From Emmonsiellopsis sp. PD_33 (Eukaryota > Ascomycota > Eurotiomycetes > Onygenales > Ajellomycetaceae), in contig JANTQF010000029.1 in the NCBI GenBank assembly GCA_032988165.1, forward strand, positions 124,001 through 188,000: a stretch of 64,000 nt of DNA, given 5' to 3'. How positions within the stretch are numbered: position 1 is the stretch's first letter; each line of letters opens with the position of its first letter. The notes below the pieces were generated by a model. That model saw only the letters and a list, made by a program, of their open reading frames with translations, made no database searches and was not told the DNA's origin. A program made the position numbers and the translations under genes. Positions 12,145-23,465 of the stretch are shown here, in pieces.

Positions 12145-14204
12145 GGTTGGTTGGTTGTTTCTTTTGGGGGGTTAGAGAGGGTTTATTTTGATAGCTTGAG
12201 GGGGGGTGGGGGGTGGACATACTATGGAGGAGGGTATCAGGGGGATAGATCTAGGATTGTTGGAGAGAGTTTTGGCTGTTTGATAGGTAGGTAGTAGGTA
12301 TCATATCAAGATATTTAACTAAATAAAATGCCTTCAGACGGATGGGCAGAGGGGTTTATATAGACAATCATGAAATACCCAAGCTCCAACACATTATCCA
12401 TCTTCACAGGCTTTTTCCTTCCCTTTCTCCTCGCCCTCATCCATATCGGCAAAAATCACCACAAAGAAAGGGGAAAGAATGCAGTTGTCTCCTCTCTATA
12501 CGAGGTTGGTTCAATACTACTAAGTATGCATGGGCAAAGGTATATCAAAACCTTCCCTCTCCCCACGAGCCCTGCGCCCGATTGGTGCGTTCCTGAAAGG
12601 CCTGGATTTACTGCGCAGTCTTTCGTTTGGCAATTGCAGCACTGGTAAAAATCACGCACGGCAGCGCCTCGTTCGGGCCCGGTTGGCGGGGTGGAGCTTA
12701 TACGAGATTTCCGGGGGGGTTGGGAATCGGGATATTTGTGAAGAGGAAGAATACTATGATGATAGATGGATAGATAGGAGACTGCAAGGTGAGGTCAGTA
12801 ATAGACCTCCCCTATGATATGAGGTTCATAAGAACTAAACCGAAGACTACCAGTGGTTTTGTAAGGGGTTAGAGGTGAAGACAGTTCGGGCCGAATTGGG
12901 CGGCTGATGGAGAGCGGGGAGGAGCTCCGGGCCTTGAACAAAGTCCGGCTGGGCGAGATCGAATGCCCTGTCGCAGTGCCGGGACATAAACCTACTTCAG
13001 TTAGTCGGGGAGTCTGCGAAGCAGTCGTACACAGTAATACGAGAAAACAAGAGTAATAAGGTAGCATCGCGATCGTGGCTATCCCAATCTTCAGCGCTAA
13101 CTTCACCATAAAAGTAATAAATATAGAACTGAAGGATTCTCAGGCGGGTGCTAATACGATAGTTATCACAGCGCCCCCTCATTTTTTGAGCTCATTTCTT
13201 CACCTTCTTCATGGTGTGCCTGGTCAGCACGGTTCTATGGCCAGAGGATGAGAAACACAGCAATTCTATCACTCACTATTCGATGCGTCGATCAATGGAT
13301 TGATTCTGCCCTGCTGCGCATCTCATAGGCTGGCCCCTGATTTCTATATTGCCACCGCGGCGATCCCGAGAAACACCTGGGGGCTGATATCATACCCTGC
13401 TGGCGGTGGACTGGACAGGTTGGTTGAAGAGGGACTGGCGCATTGTTTCATCGCTGTGGTGTATGATCAATTATTTACTCCAGCGGTAGTATGGAATAGT
13501 GAGCTGAGATGGATCCATGAAGAAGTAATTAGTAAATGGGCATGTGTACACCTCCCAACAGCGTCACCAGATTATAATTAGCTGGCCGGTTATATATGGA
13601 TATATCTCCCCCTTCGATATTTTCAACGTCATCACCCCCCCTCCCCCCAAATCGGCAGATCCCTTGAAGCCACCCCGTGAAGAGAAACCGCAATTTCCTC
13701 ATCACCGTACCTCTATAATTTGCCTGGTTGATTGGCCGGCCATACCTACCTCCCCTTCCTCTCTCCAACGCTAAGCGCCGGGCTATCCTGTGGTAGGTGA
13801 GATAAACTGTGAAGAAACGCATAACATTTCTGCACGGCAATGCAGGTGGTGTGAATTTAGCTTGAATCGAGTGGCTTGGTTGATATTAGTGGAGGGATTA
13901 AGAAAGGAGGAGATGGATGTAGGGTTGTGATGTCGGCAGGATGGTGGTGGGCTGGAGCCTGGCGGAAATTCATTGGCATTGATGGTGGCTGGTGAGTTCC
14001 GGATGGATTAACCCAAGAAATTTAAGATTGATGGCATTGATCAAGTTATCCTCTCCGTATATGAGTGAACAAATCGTAGATTGTGACATAGTTGTATCAT
14101 TTGAAGAGAATATTTCCCGCTCCGACCCATACGAAAAAGCTAGCCGCCGAAAATATGATATACGGATTCCGTCCATCAGCCTTCCACATCTCCCTGCCCT
14201 ACCG
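12145..14204. other. Intergenic region without supported gene
   Basis: About 2.1 kb between the small secreted protein and the 3' end of CLF1. Short frames on both strands (for example 12370-12648 and 13300-13581) lack recognisable domains, splice partners or coding bias. AT-rich and poly-C patches are present. Confidence 0.45.
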
Positions 14205-16351
14205 TCACTCACCCCCTCCTACACCACCACCAGAAGCCTGCGCCTTCTTCCACTGGTGGGCTCTCTGCAAGATCTGCGACAATTTCGCCGACGACTCATC
14301 GTCCGCTGGGAACATGTAATCCATGTACTCCTCATAGCGGTCATCATCCAGCTTCCGGCGCTTCTTGACCTTGCTGGGCATTTGTCGTTCGATCTTGGTG
14401 ATGTCGTCAGGAGAACCGTGTGTTTGCTCGAAGGCTTTCCATGCGTTGAGGAGGGCGACGCGCTATACATAATACGTTAGCTGATGTGATCATTTATCAT
14501 GGAGCCAATAAAAAAGAGAAAAAGCGAAAACATAAAAAAATGCCGGGAATAAGGCGGAAAGCATACCTCTTCCTTCATCTCCTTCTCCTTAAACACCTTA
14601 TGCGCCCGTTCAAAGACCTTTCTAGCCCGGCGCTTGGCCTCCTCGCTGACTGGCTTCTCTTCCTCTTCCTCTTCCTCCTCCTCCTCACCCTCAGGAATGT
14701 TGATTTCGAATCTTGCGTAATTTATCCAGACCTTGACATGGTCGGTCTTCTCAAGGAGGCGCTCGTACAGCATTCTCGTCCTGTCGTATTCTCCCTCATA
14801 CTCCTCAAAATCGATATACGACTTCCATAGAAGCTCAGGCATGTCAAGTGTTGGTTGAGAAATGCCCAGTTCGTAGATGGCACGCGCACGGTCTGTGTCG
14901 TCAAGGCCGCGTTCCAGCTCTGCGAATTTGATCCAGGCTTGGCAATTTGCTGGATTCCATTCGATTTGTTTCTCAAAGAGTTTCCTGCAGCGAACAAACT
15001 CGAAGAGCTGTCTTTCTAGGTCGATATACCCCTTAAATAGTTTATCCTTCGGGCACGCGCCGATTGCATGCCCAAGCGTCTTTCTAGCGGCTTGCAGGTC
15101 CATCTGTCGGATCTCGAATTGCGCCTTCATTAGCCAGATTTTGGCGAAGGTGAACTTCTTATGAGGGATAAGCTTTATGCATTCCTGATAAATCTGGCGA
15201 GCGCGATCTACATCCTTGCTTTCCAGTTCTTCCCAGAGTGCATAGAATATCCAGAGATAGATATACCGACGCCAATGCCGCTTTTCTTGCGAAGGGGGGA
15301 TCTGGGCAATCGCACGTTCGTAGACATCTCGTACGCGTTCGACATCTCCCGAGGCCTCCTCCAATCTAACAAAGTCGAACCAGATGTCGTAGTTCTTGGG
15401 GTTCTCTTTGATCTGTTCTTCGTACTGGACTCTTCGTTTCGAAAGGATAACGTCTTCCACGCCATCTCGGTCACCAAACTGTTTCTCGAAGGTGGTGTAT
15501 GCTTTGTGTAGAGTAGCAGACTTCGCACGGGGTAGTCTGTCCAGGGCATACTTGTAGATAGCCCGAGCCCGCTCAAACTCCTTCAATTTGGCTTCGAAAC
15601 GGGCGTAGGCGATGAAAAGCTTCTCATCCATGAAATCTTCACCTAGAGTTTCAATGGCCAATCCAAAAACTTCTCTCACCAAGTCGCTAGTTCCATACTC
15701 TTCCTCAAATCGGGCCCATTTAATCCAATTCTTCGGCTCTGGATGGACAACCGTAAACCGCTCGAAAATCGCCCGCACGCGATCAAACTCATTATATCTC
15801 TTCTCAAGCTTAATATACGCACCCCAAGCCCCCTCATCCGGCTCCCACGACATCCACCGCTCAAACACCTGCCGCGTTCCCGCAATATTCCCCAGCATCT
15901 CCTCCATATACACATACTTGTACCACAGCTTATCGACCCGTGGCAGGATCGTCACCGCGCGATCAAGCAAGTTCCTTGCATGGTTGATATTCCTCGTCTT
16001 CATCTCCGCCTCGATATACCGAATCCACAGAATGACGGAGGTCGGATCAACATCGAGGGCGCGCTCAAACACCGACCGAGCACGGCGGAATTCCTTCTGC
16101 TCGAGTTCCCATTGTGCATAGCGCATCCAGTTGTTCATACTAATCCGGTTGCGCCGGACATAGTCCTCGAACTCCTTGCGTTTCCGCCCTTGGTATTCAT
16201 GGAGCTCTTCAAGGTCCGCGAAGCGTTGGGTCGGGGCCTGGAGGGCGGGCTCCTGACGGTCGACGGCTTCGCGGAGAAGCTGTTCGGCGGAGATCTGCTG
16301 TGGCGCGGGGGCCTTGTTTTTGACCCGCGGAGGGCCGCGTGAAGCCTCCAT
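14205..16351 (-). CDS. CLF1: Pre-mRNA-splicing factor CLF1 (crooked neck, HAT repeats), 680 aa
   Basis: Scaffold of the Prp19-associated (NTC) complex needed for spliceosome assembly and activation. Exons 16351-14567 and 14462-14205, intron 14566-14463, giving 680 residues, near the fungal family norm. The N-terminus has the family motif LREAVDRQEPAL, followed by tandem half-a-TPR (HAT) units with recurring W..YA.WE and R.I.ERA patterns across most of the protein. An acidic run of Glu sits near residue 565, and the C-terminus ends in a Gly-rich tail. The 3' exon restores the conserved end; reading through the intron would give an unrelated hydrophobic tail. It is head to head with PRP31, 363 bp apart. 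Confidence 0.95.
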
Positions 16352-16714
16352 GGTGGATGGTGGTTTGGATCAAAGCTGCAAAGGAGTGGCGCGTGTTTAT
16401 CAACTATGGGACGGAGGGGCGCGAGGAAAGAAGGGGCAAGTTCCTTGGAGCTGCCGATAGCGTCGCACAGGGTAATAGCCGGGATAGATGGTGGCCCAGC
16501 ACGGTTGATTCCGTTGCGGTCGGAAAAGTGATGTTGAGAGAGTTGAAGGTTGTCGCCGCCAGAAACTGATATTTGCGCTTCTGGCACGAACGGGTCACCT
16601 GACTGTTGTTCAGCAACTTCCCTGAGCTCAACCTCCTCCACACTTTGATATTCTCGACACACCTCGTCCAGCTTTCTATCAAACGAAATATCTCTTTCCT
16701 AGCTGAAAGTCACC
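16352..16714. promoter_or_regulatory. Bidirectional promoter region between CLF1 and PRP31
   Basis: 363 bp separate the start codons of the divergently transcribed CLF1 and PRP31, so both promoters and 5' UTRs must lie here. I see no strong TATA box. The side next to PRP31 is C/T-rich, as in many fungal 5' UTRs. Confidence 0.6.
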
Positions 16715-18682
16715 ATGGCGACGCTAGCAGACGAGCTGTTGAACGATTTCGAGGAGTCTGGCTCTGACGACGAGGGCAAGCTCGCCAACGACTTCCTCCA
16801 GGATGGCACCGCCGAAGCTGGCCCGGAGAGGCTGCTTCAGAACCAGAACGAAGGGATGGAGCTCGACGGCGATGAAGAAGAGGTGGAGGATGAAGAAGCA
16901 AATGCAGATATGGCCATGGACCCAAACGGGAAGCTCGCTGAAGAGATGGGTGAAGCTGAGGCGACCAAGGCTCGAGTCGAAAAAATGCGGCTCGGCGGCG
17001 TGGGCGATGTCCGCAGCGTGGCAAGCTTGATGAAGACCCTAGATCCGATATTAGACGTGAGTGCTCTTTTTTTATTTGTTCCCTATATGCTCCACCACTG
17101 CGATGTTTGTGTTTACATTGTATGCTATGGAGAAATAGACCTGACTGTTTCGCTTTGCGCCCGGCAGAAAATCGCCCATTATCAATCGTTGCCGCCCGAA
17201 AAACGAACCACCTCTGTCGGTTCTATAGAAGATAACCCAGAGTATCATCTATTGACTGAGGCGAACTCGCTTTCAACCTCAATCGACAATGAGATGATCC
17301 TTGTACACAAGTTTATTCGTGATCACTACTCCACTAGGTTTCCAGAGTTGGAAACTCTCGTCACAAACCCTCTAGATTACGCGAAGACGGTCGCTATTCT
17401 ACAAAATGGACCCCTCGACGATATCAAATCTCTGTCGACGTCAACGGATAACTTGGTCGGAGCAACGTTGAGATCCGTCCTCGATGGGCCTTCGTTGATG
17501 ATCGTAGTTGTGGAGGGCACTACCACGCGAGGGCGAGAGCTATCCGCGTCGGAACTTCAAACAGTTCTCGATGCATGCAAAATGATGTTGTCTCTTGATC
17601 GGGCGAAAAACATCCTAACCGAATACGTGCAATCGCGAATGAACATCTTCGCCCCGAATTTAACCGCTCTCATCGGATCTCTCACGGCTGCACAGCTTCT
17701 GAACTACGCAGGAGGTCTCACAGGACTGGCCAAGACACCTTCCTGCAATATCCCGCCATTAGGATCTAAAAAGCAGACGCAAACGGGTTTTGCGACCAAT
17801 GTTGGCGTGAGACACCAGGGATTCCTTTATAACTCACCTATTATCCAGGAAATCCCAAATGACCTCAAACGTCAGGCGATGCGCATTGTATCCGCGAAAG
17901 TAGTTTTGGCTGCCAGAGTTGATCGGGTGCATAGTAGTCGCGACGGATCTACGGGAGAAGATCTCAAACAAGCTTGTTTGGAGCGGCTCGAGAAGTTAAC
18001 AGAGCCAGCTCCGAACAAGGGCCCACGCGCTCTGCCTGCACCCGATGATAAGCCGTCTAGAAAGCGGGGAGGACGAAGGGCGCGTAAAGCAAAGGAAGCA
18101 ACTGCAATGACAGAGATCCGCAAGGCACAAAATCGGCTGGCTTTTGGAAAGGAAGAAAAGGAAGTGGGATATGGGACTGGGGAGGGAACGAAAGGGTTGG
18201 GCATGCTTGGTCAGGAGGATCATGGTCGGATCCGTGCCAATCAGATCGATCAAAGAACCAAAGCCAAACTCAGCAAATCAAACAAGGGATGGGGAGGCGC
18301 AACGCCCGTTGGCGGAACTGCCTCCTCACTGCGTGGCTTTGGTCAAGGCGCGGGGAATGCGTCCGTTTTGCGGGTGCCAGGGCTCCGTACCGCTGGTGTT
18401 GGGCCCTCGCCTGGGGCCGGTGCGGGAACGGCTAGTTCGATTGCTTTCACTCCGGTGCAAGGTCTCGAGCTTGTGGACCCCAAGGCTCAGGCTGAGCTTA
18501 ACAGAAAGCGCAAGGCAGAGGAGGACAGATGGTTTAAAGGCGGAACATTCACCCAGGTCGGAAATCAAGGCTCGGGAGGGAGTGCGAGTGGTGGATTTAA
18601 GGTCCCAGAACTACCGGCTAGGAAACGGGTCAATGCTGGCGACGGGAAGATGGCGCCACCGCCTCCACCGCTAAAGAAGTGA
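16715..18682 (+). CDS. PRP31: U4/U6 snRNP protein PRP31, 618 aa
   Basis: Stabilises the U4/U6.U5 tri-snRNP through its Nop domain, which binds the U4 5' stem-loop together with Snu13. Exons 16715-17056 and 17168-18682, giving 618 residues. The N-terminal third is acidic with coiled-coil character. The Nop domain lies around residues 170-400. After it come a basic RKRGGRRARKAKEA stretch and the C-terminal Prp31 region, ending in a proline run and KK. The 111-nt intron (17057-17167) is a multiple of three and has no stop, so its retention would insert 37 hydrophobic residues without breaking the frame. The family and the ILD|KIAHY junction support splicing it out. Confidence 0.95.
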   Translation: MATLADELLNDFEESGSDDEGKLANDFLQDGTAEAGPERLLQNQNEGMELDGDEEEVEDEEANADMAMDPNGKLAEEMGEAEATKARVEKMRLGGVGDVRSVASLMKTLDPILDVSALFLFVPYMLHHCDVCVYIVCYGEIDLTVSLCARQKIAHYQSLPPEKRTTSVGSIEDNPEYHLLTEANSLSTSIDNEMILVHKFIRDHYSTRFPELETLVTNPLDYAKTVAILQNGPLDDIKSLSTSTDNLVGATLRSVLDGPSLMIVVVEGTTTRGRELSASELQTVLDACKMMLSLDRAKNILTEYVQSRMNIFAPNLTALIGSLTAAQLLNYAGGLTGLAKTPSCNIPPLGSKKQTQTGFATNVGVRHQGFLYNSPIIQEIPNDLKRQAMRIVSAKVVLAARVDRVHSSRDGSTGEDLKQACLERLEKLTEPAPNKGPRALPAPDDKPSRKRGGRRARKAKEATAMTEIRKAQNRLAFGKEEKEVGYGTGEGTKGLGMLGQEDHGRIRANQIDQRTKAKLSKSNKGWGGATPVGGTASSLRGFGQGAGNASVLRVPGLRTAGVGPSPGAGAGTASSIAFTPVQGLELVDPKAQAELNRKRKAEEDRWFKGGTFTQVGNQGSGGSASGGFKVPELPARKRVNAGDGKMAPPPPPLKK

Positions 18683-19979
18683 TGTTGTTGCCGTTGGTTT
18701 ATGGTCGCTCGTTGATGTATTACTATTTATTTCCCATCTTTCTCTCCTTGCTTTTGGGTGGTGGGCGTGGATGGCGAACAGGCGTTACTCACGATCATGA
18801 TGGGTTTGATATATTAGCGGTGCAGGGCATTCCTTTACAAGCAGGTTTAATCCCAACGGATTATTGGATGTATATAGGACAATATAGCTACTTTATGACT
18901 GATTCCAAGAACATCCCGCAAGTGTCCGCATAGGCATGTTGCTTCCCTCAACCCCCTTGAAAGCTGGCCCATACCATAATTCAAGCATCATTTGCCTGCG
19001 CGCTGACTCCATTCGCACAAATATTCCCTTGGGCGGTATTTTATACACGTTTCATAACCCCTGGCAAATGCTGTGATCTGCAGCAATATTTGACCCATCA
19101 ACCAGCCTCACCGCCTGGTTCTTCCTCTGGTAAATGTCTCCGTACGGAGTATGCCATATATCAATGCTGCACGTACGCTTCTTTACACTTTAGGCTGCTT
19201 CGTCATTATTCCACCTTCAGCAGACCTCTTCCGCCCTGAGTTACATGGCACATGTGCAACCTAGATACGACCATATCAGCCCCGTCCCGGATTCCCATCT
19301 GGGTATCAATTTCCCGCCGAAGTTTTCAAACACGGCTCACAACCAACCATTCTGACAGCTGGGCAGTTATTGACTCAGACATAGTGACGAATGCAAGCTC
19401 TCATGGCCTAGATGTCATGGATGTGTACGCAAAGGCCTACATTATCTAGCCAGCCTTGCATCCTTGGCCGTTTGGGAATTGCGATTTCAGCTTGCTCCTC
19501 GACGCTATGTCGCTCCGGCTTGCGTGATAGGCAGGTTCGCTGGCACAATCAGCACGTTTGTTTGCGAGCACACACACATATGTCTCCTTTTTTTATCCGC
19601 GCTGAATATTATGGTATTATTTAGACTTTCGATATTAGAGGGTTAATTCAGAACGAAATTCCCTTTGGACGCAATGCAAGTTGTTCTTGCGCAATTTTAA
19701 TCTTTTTTTTTCAATTTAATCAATCCTTCATTGCTTCTCTGCACAGTTAAAAGGGGCTAGGATTGCTCCTTTTCTAATCTATTTCTTTCAATCCGTCTCT
19801 GTTGCTGCCGTTTTCTATATCCGAGTAGGAAATAGACGTTTGCTCCCCTGGAATACCACTTCTTTAAACCAATTGGCCTATATAAGCCATCTTTTACCGC
19901 AGTCCATCGTTGCCCCGGCCCATATCACATATATACCCTCTACCTGCCTTCCCCCCCCTATCTATATCCCAACAGCGCC
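18683..19979. other. Intergenic region, no supported gene
   Basis: About 1.3 kb between PRP31 and the UPF0643 gene. Likely holds the PRP31 3' UTR and the downstream promoter. A TATATAAG-like box lies near 19877-19885, about 95-100 bp before the next start codon. No coding signal recognised. Confidence 0.45.
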
Positions 19980-20781
19980 ATGGGCTCCCTCCCCCACGAA
20001 CTCTCCCGGCCTGGACACCCCCTAAAGACCCCCGTCTACCACCACACCCTCATAACCAGCGACTACGACGCCCTAAAGTTCCAAGCGGCCTCTTCCCTTC
20101 AACTCCAATCCAGCCAATCCACCTACCATCGCGCCACAACCACCTCCTCTCACTTGATAACCTCCCCTTATAACCTCCCCGGCCACCTACTAGACCTACA
20201 CACCCTCAACATACCCAACCAGCTCCTCGCCAAAGCGCTCACAGTCCTCAAACCAATTCGCCCCGACTACGCTACAGCACCATACACCGAATCATTCAAC
20301 TGGGATTATGTATTCGAGGTGCTGCGTGAGCTTGCGAAAGAGGAAGGATATGAATGGGCCACGCAGTCATTTTACGTAGTGACATTCCGGTCGGTGTTGT
20401 CCGGGAGCGCGGATCTGGAAAGATTGACTGAGCTGGATGCGCATTCGCATGAGGAGGCGACGGTTAGTGGTGGGTTGTTGAAGTATTGGTTCGGTACGAA
20501 GGATGGGGAGAGGAGGAATCTGGCGAGTTGTATGTTGTATTCCCCCCTATTCTTTACTTCTTTTTTTTTTCGGGATGAATTGTATGCTCATGCTGGAATT
20601 GGTGTTAGGTATATGGCGGAGTAGAGACGATGCAAGACTTGGTGGATTGGGCCCATGGCATAAACAGGCTAGGGCGGCGGCGCGGGAATTGTATGAGAAG
20701 ATCGAGTTCACGACGTTGAGGTTGGTTATTGATGATGGCGCGAAGAGTTGGGAAATGACGACTTGGGAGGATGCGGAATAG
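19980..20781 (+). CDS. UPF0643 family protein, 240 aa
   Basis: Exons 19980-20529 and 20609-20781, intron 20530-20608 (GTATGT...TTAG), giving 240 residues. The joined junction yields CIWRSRDDAR, the conserved block of the fungal UPF0643 family (type member S. pombe PB2B2.08), which supports the model strongly. The rest has the family layout: a variable Ser/Thr/His-rich N-terminus, a central FNWDYVFEVLRELAKEEGY segment, and a C-terminal part ending with the W..T.WE motif. No catalytic motif, signal peptide or membrane segment is visible. The biochemical role of the family is not known to me. Confidence 0.85.
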
Positions 20782-21796
20782 GCTTTTTTCCTGTCCACTC
20801 GCGTTTGGGATATGTTGAGAGCGTGTGGAAGACTGTATAGGATATCTGGTTAGTAAACGTTCTGTTATTTGGTGTTTGGAGCAAATAAAGAGGTTTCAAA
20901 TATAACGGCTCTATAGAATGGTTCTTGATAGAAAATATTTCTTCGTCCCCTTGATTCCTTTCCATTTCTGAACTAGGATAGACATTCAGATCCAAATGAA
21001 GGGGAAGAAAGAATCCATCTAAAGAGGGGTACCTGGAGATACTTACCCTGCACAATGAGTTGATATTCATCCACACTTGCATTCCCCAAGGCCGTCTCTG
21101 CTGACAAGCAATGCCCAAGGAAGATATTGGCTGAAAAGCAGAGATGCCGGTCCATCTTTTTACTAGAGTGGATCTAGAAGGACTGCAATCCTCAAATAAG
21201 AAAAAGAGAAATCGAAGAGAACGGCCACAACTCAAGATTCCTATCATGAACTCAACTTGGTTATTATCGACTGCATGGGCAAACTTAGTCTCTATCGACC
21301 GGACAGCATGGAAGTGCAAAACTGTATTTAATAGGACAAAGTCTTCTTGAGCGTGGCTTTTTGCTGACCACCGCGAGGCACAATGAGCATACTGATAATG
21401 CTGGGATTATAGAAGCTCTCATTCTCATTCATAGTTGAATGAGATGTCTGGACCAATACCGGGATCATGTCTGTCTTGATTATATGCCCTGTCATAGTAG
21501 GGAGTTTTGATGCTCGGTGCCAGCTTGGCTGATAAAAGCATACATATCTTGTCAGGCAAGCGATTAATCATGCTGATTGCGTGATATTGCGGGATACCGG
21601 TAATTCAGACGCAGAGCTAGACGGTCGTTGCTCGAGTCCATGGCAAACAAGAATTTGGAGAGGCTCCAAACGACAAAACTGGCCAAGTGAAAGCAAGCAA
21701 GGAATGATTTCTTGATGGACGGTGCTTCAAGGGAAAACACGCCACGTTGAACTGCCGCAAAAATGCGTCGAAGTTCGGTCGTATGAGAAGGCTATA
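20782..21796. other. Intergenic region before MITE copy 1
   Basis: About 1 kb with no supported gene. Frames on the minus strand (20726-21319) are low in coding character and overlap the UPF0643 3' end. Confidence 0.4.
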
Positions 21797-22378
21797 ATCG
21801 TGCCTTTGCTGTTTCACCCACTTCTCCCGTTGTGGGTGCGCCACACCGATACAATAAAAACACCGATACAATAAAAAGTGAGACTAGGTACCTTTTGTAT
21901 GGGGAACACATATAAAAGGTACCTATTTTCAATTTTCAATTTTTTCATGATTTCTCAACCACCACACAAGATATAGATTTCATACTTCAGCAGGAATATC
22001 TAAAAGCTATAAGAAATATGTTTATTTAAATAAATCTAAGATTTTCTTGTTCATTTTCATTTTTTCTATTTTTAGGCACAGTTTTAGTGTATTTTCAGTT
22101 TTATCCCAATCTCAAGAGAATAACCAATTTTTAATAGATTCTATTAATACTATCATATTCACTAGGATTCAGTGTATGTTCTATTCCAATATGAGCTTCA
22201 TATCTGGTGTGGTGGTTGAGAAATTAATTTTTTTAAAAAAATCAGAATAAGTATCTTTTATATGGGGAAGCCATATAAAAGGTACCTAGTCTCACTTTTT
22301 ATTGTATCGGTGTTTTTATCGTATCGGTGTGGCGCACCTAGAAGGTGGGACTGAGAGGTGCAGCAGTGAAGGCACGAT
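21797..22378. mobile_element. MITE copy 1, TA target-site duplication, about 582 bp
   Basis: Non-coding inverted-repeat element. Its outer ends read ATCGTGCC and GGCACGAT, flanked on both sides by TA (21795-21796 and 22379-22380), as expected for a Tc1/mariner-type target. Long imperfect terminal inverted repeats continue inward: GGTGCGCCACACCGATAC near 21835 pairs with GTATCGGTGTGGCGCACC near 22321-22338. Each arm contains its own hairpin built on GGTACCTTTT and AAAAGGTACC, and an inner CTCAACCACCACAC pairs with its complement. The centre is AT-rich. No transposase, so it must be mobilised in trans if at all. Copy 2 at 34789-35425 is clearly the same family. Confidence 0.85.
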
Positions 22379-23465
22379 TAGAGTTGAAAGAACTAGTAGC
22401 TACTAGTATCATGATAAGTCTGAAGTCTGCAGCTTTTTGAGCGGTTGTTTTATTCTTCGTCAGTCAACATTGCCATGACTGCCAGTGGTCTTCACTTTGC
22501 CAACAGTACTTAGTAGTAGCACAATTTGTCTCTCCTCGCAGCTCACGAGAGGAATGATGGCATCTGACAATCAGCCTCGGTCATCTTTTGAGGTTATTAC
22601 CAGCCTTGGACCATTTTGGCCACAGCATCACCCCTAAGGCTGGCGACGATTGTCCACTTATCAGATAGTATTACACTATTAATGCTCACGGTCAACGGGA
22701 CAATCCGGGGTCACAGCGAGATCTCGGATCATAGTTTCTCCGACTTGGATAGATTGTCGCAGGATCCTCCTAGTATCAATAGGGCAGCATTCCTCTACAC
22801 CGGGTCTTTGGAGCCCGGCTCATTGCTTCTCTCCACCTCAATTACGAGCTTGCCAAGATGGCAGCAATTGTGGGATACATGCAAGATTCCCTCTTCTCCC
22901 CAAAGGGTCATTCCGTTGACGGTCGACTGCGATCATGACCTCCGGAAATTCCCATGGAAACTGCCTTAGGACCCGTGGCGTGGAGGTGAACAGCGAGAAA
23001 CACTGGGCCGAAGGGATCTCTCCGCCTGAATTGGTATCACGATTGAATTCAACAGTCAAAGGTTGTGTCCTTGGATGTCCGCAAATGTCCCCGTTCACTA
23101 CTCCGACCAACGGGCAAGGCCTCATATGCTGAGGAAGTGGTATGCGGTATTATCCTTCTCGCCACACCGGGGAAGTAAGTTCAAGGACGAGTCTTTATGA
23201 CGTGAATTATCTTGCTCGGATTCAGGCCATTACCTGCTCTCTTAAGTGCCAGTGTTTTATCAGTCGGGAAAGACCATTTCGTTACCTTCCGATGGCCTGC
23301 TTTGTGTTGCAGTATATAAACACTAGAATCTTCCCAGTTTTGAGGCTTAAAGGTTTGCAACGAACCTTTCTCTTCGTCTACCATCTACCCTTGGCTGTCT
23401 CGTCTTTATTTTTCTATACAAGTTCTTCCTCTGGCTCCCATTGTGGGACCCCCCCCCAGTCAGTC
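22379..23465. other. Intergenic region upstream of VWA gene
   Basis: About 1.1 kb. An open frame at 22616-22969 lacks a recognisable domain. The last 150 bases are C/T-rich, as in a fungal 5' UTR. No gene supported. Confidence 0.4.

Noticed and set aside
12370..13581. Small open frames in the CLF1 downstream region
   Set aside because: No signal peptide, domain or plausible splice continuation; composition is not coding-like.
15743..16342. Long plus-strand frames opposite CLF1
   Set aside because: Antisense shadows with no independent motif.
18144..18674. 176-residue frame overlapping PRP31
   Set aside because: Alternative frame of a confirmed gene.
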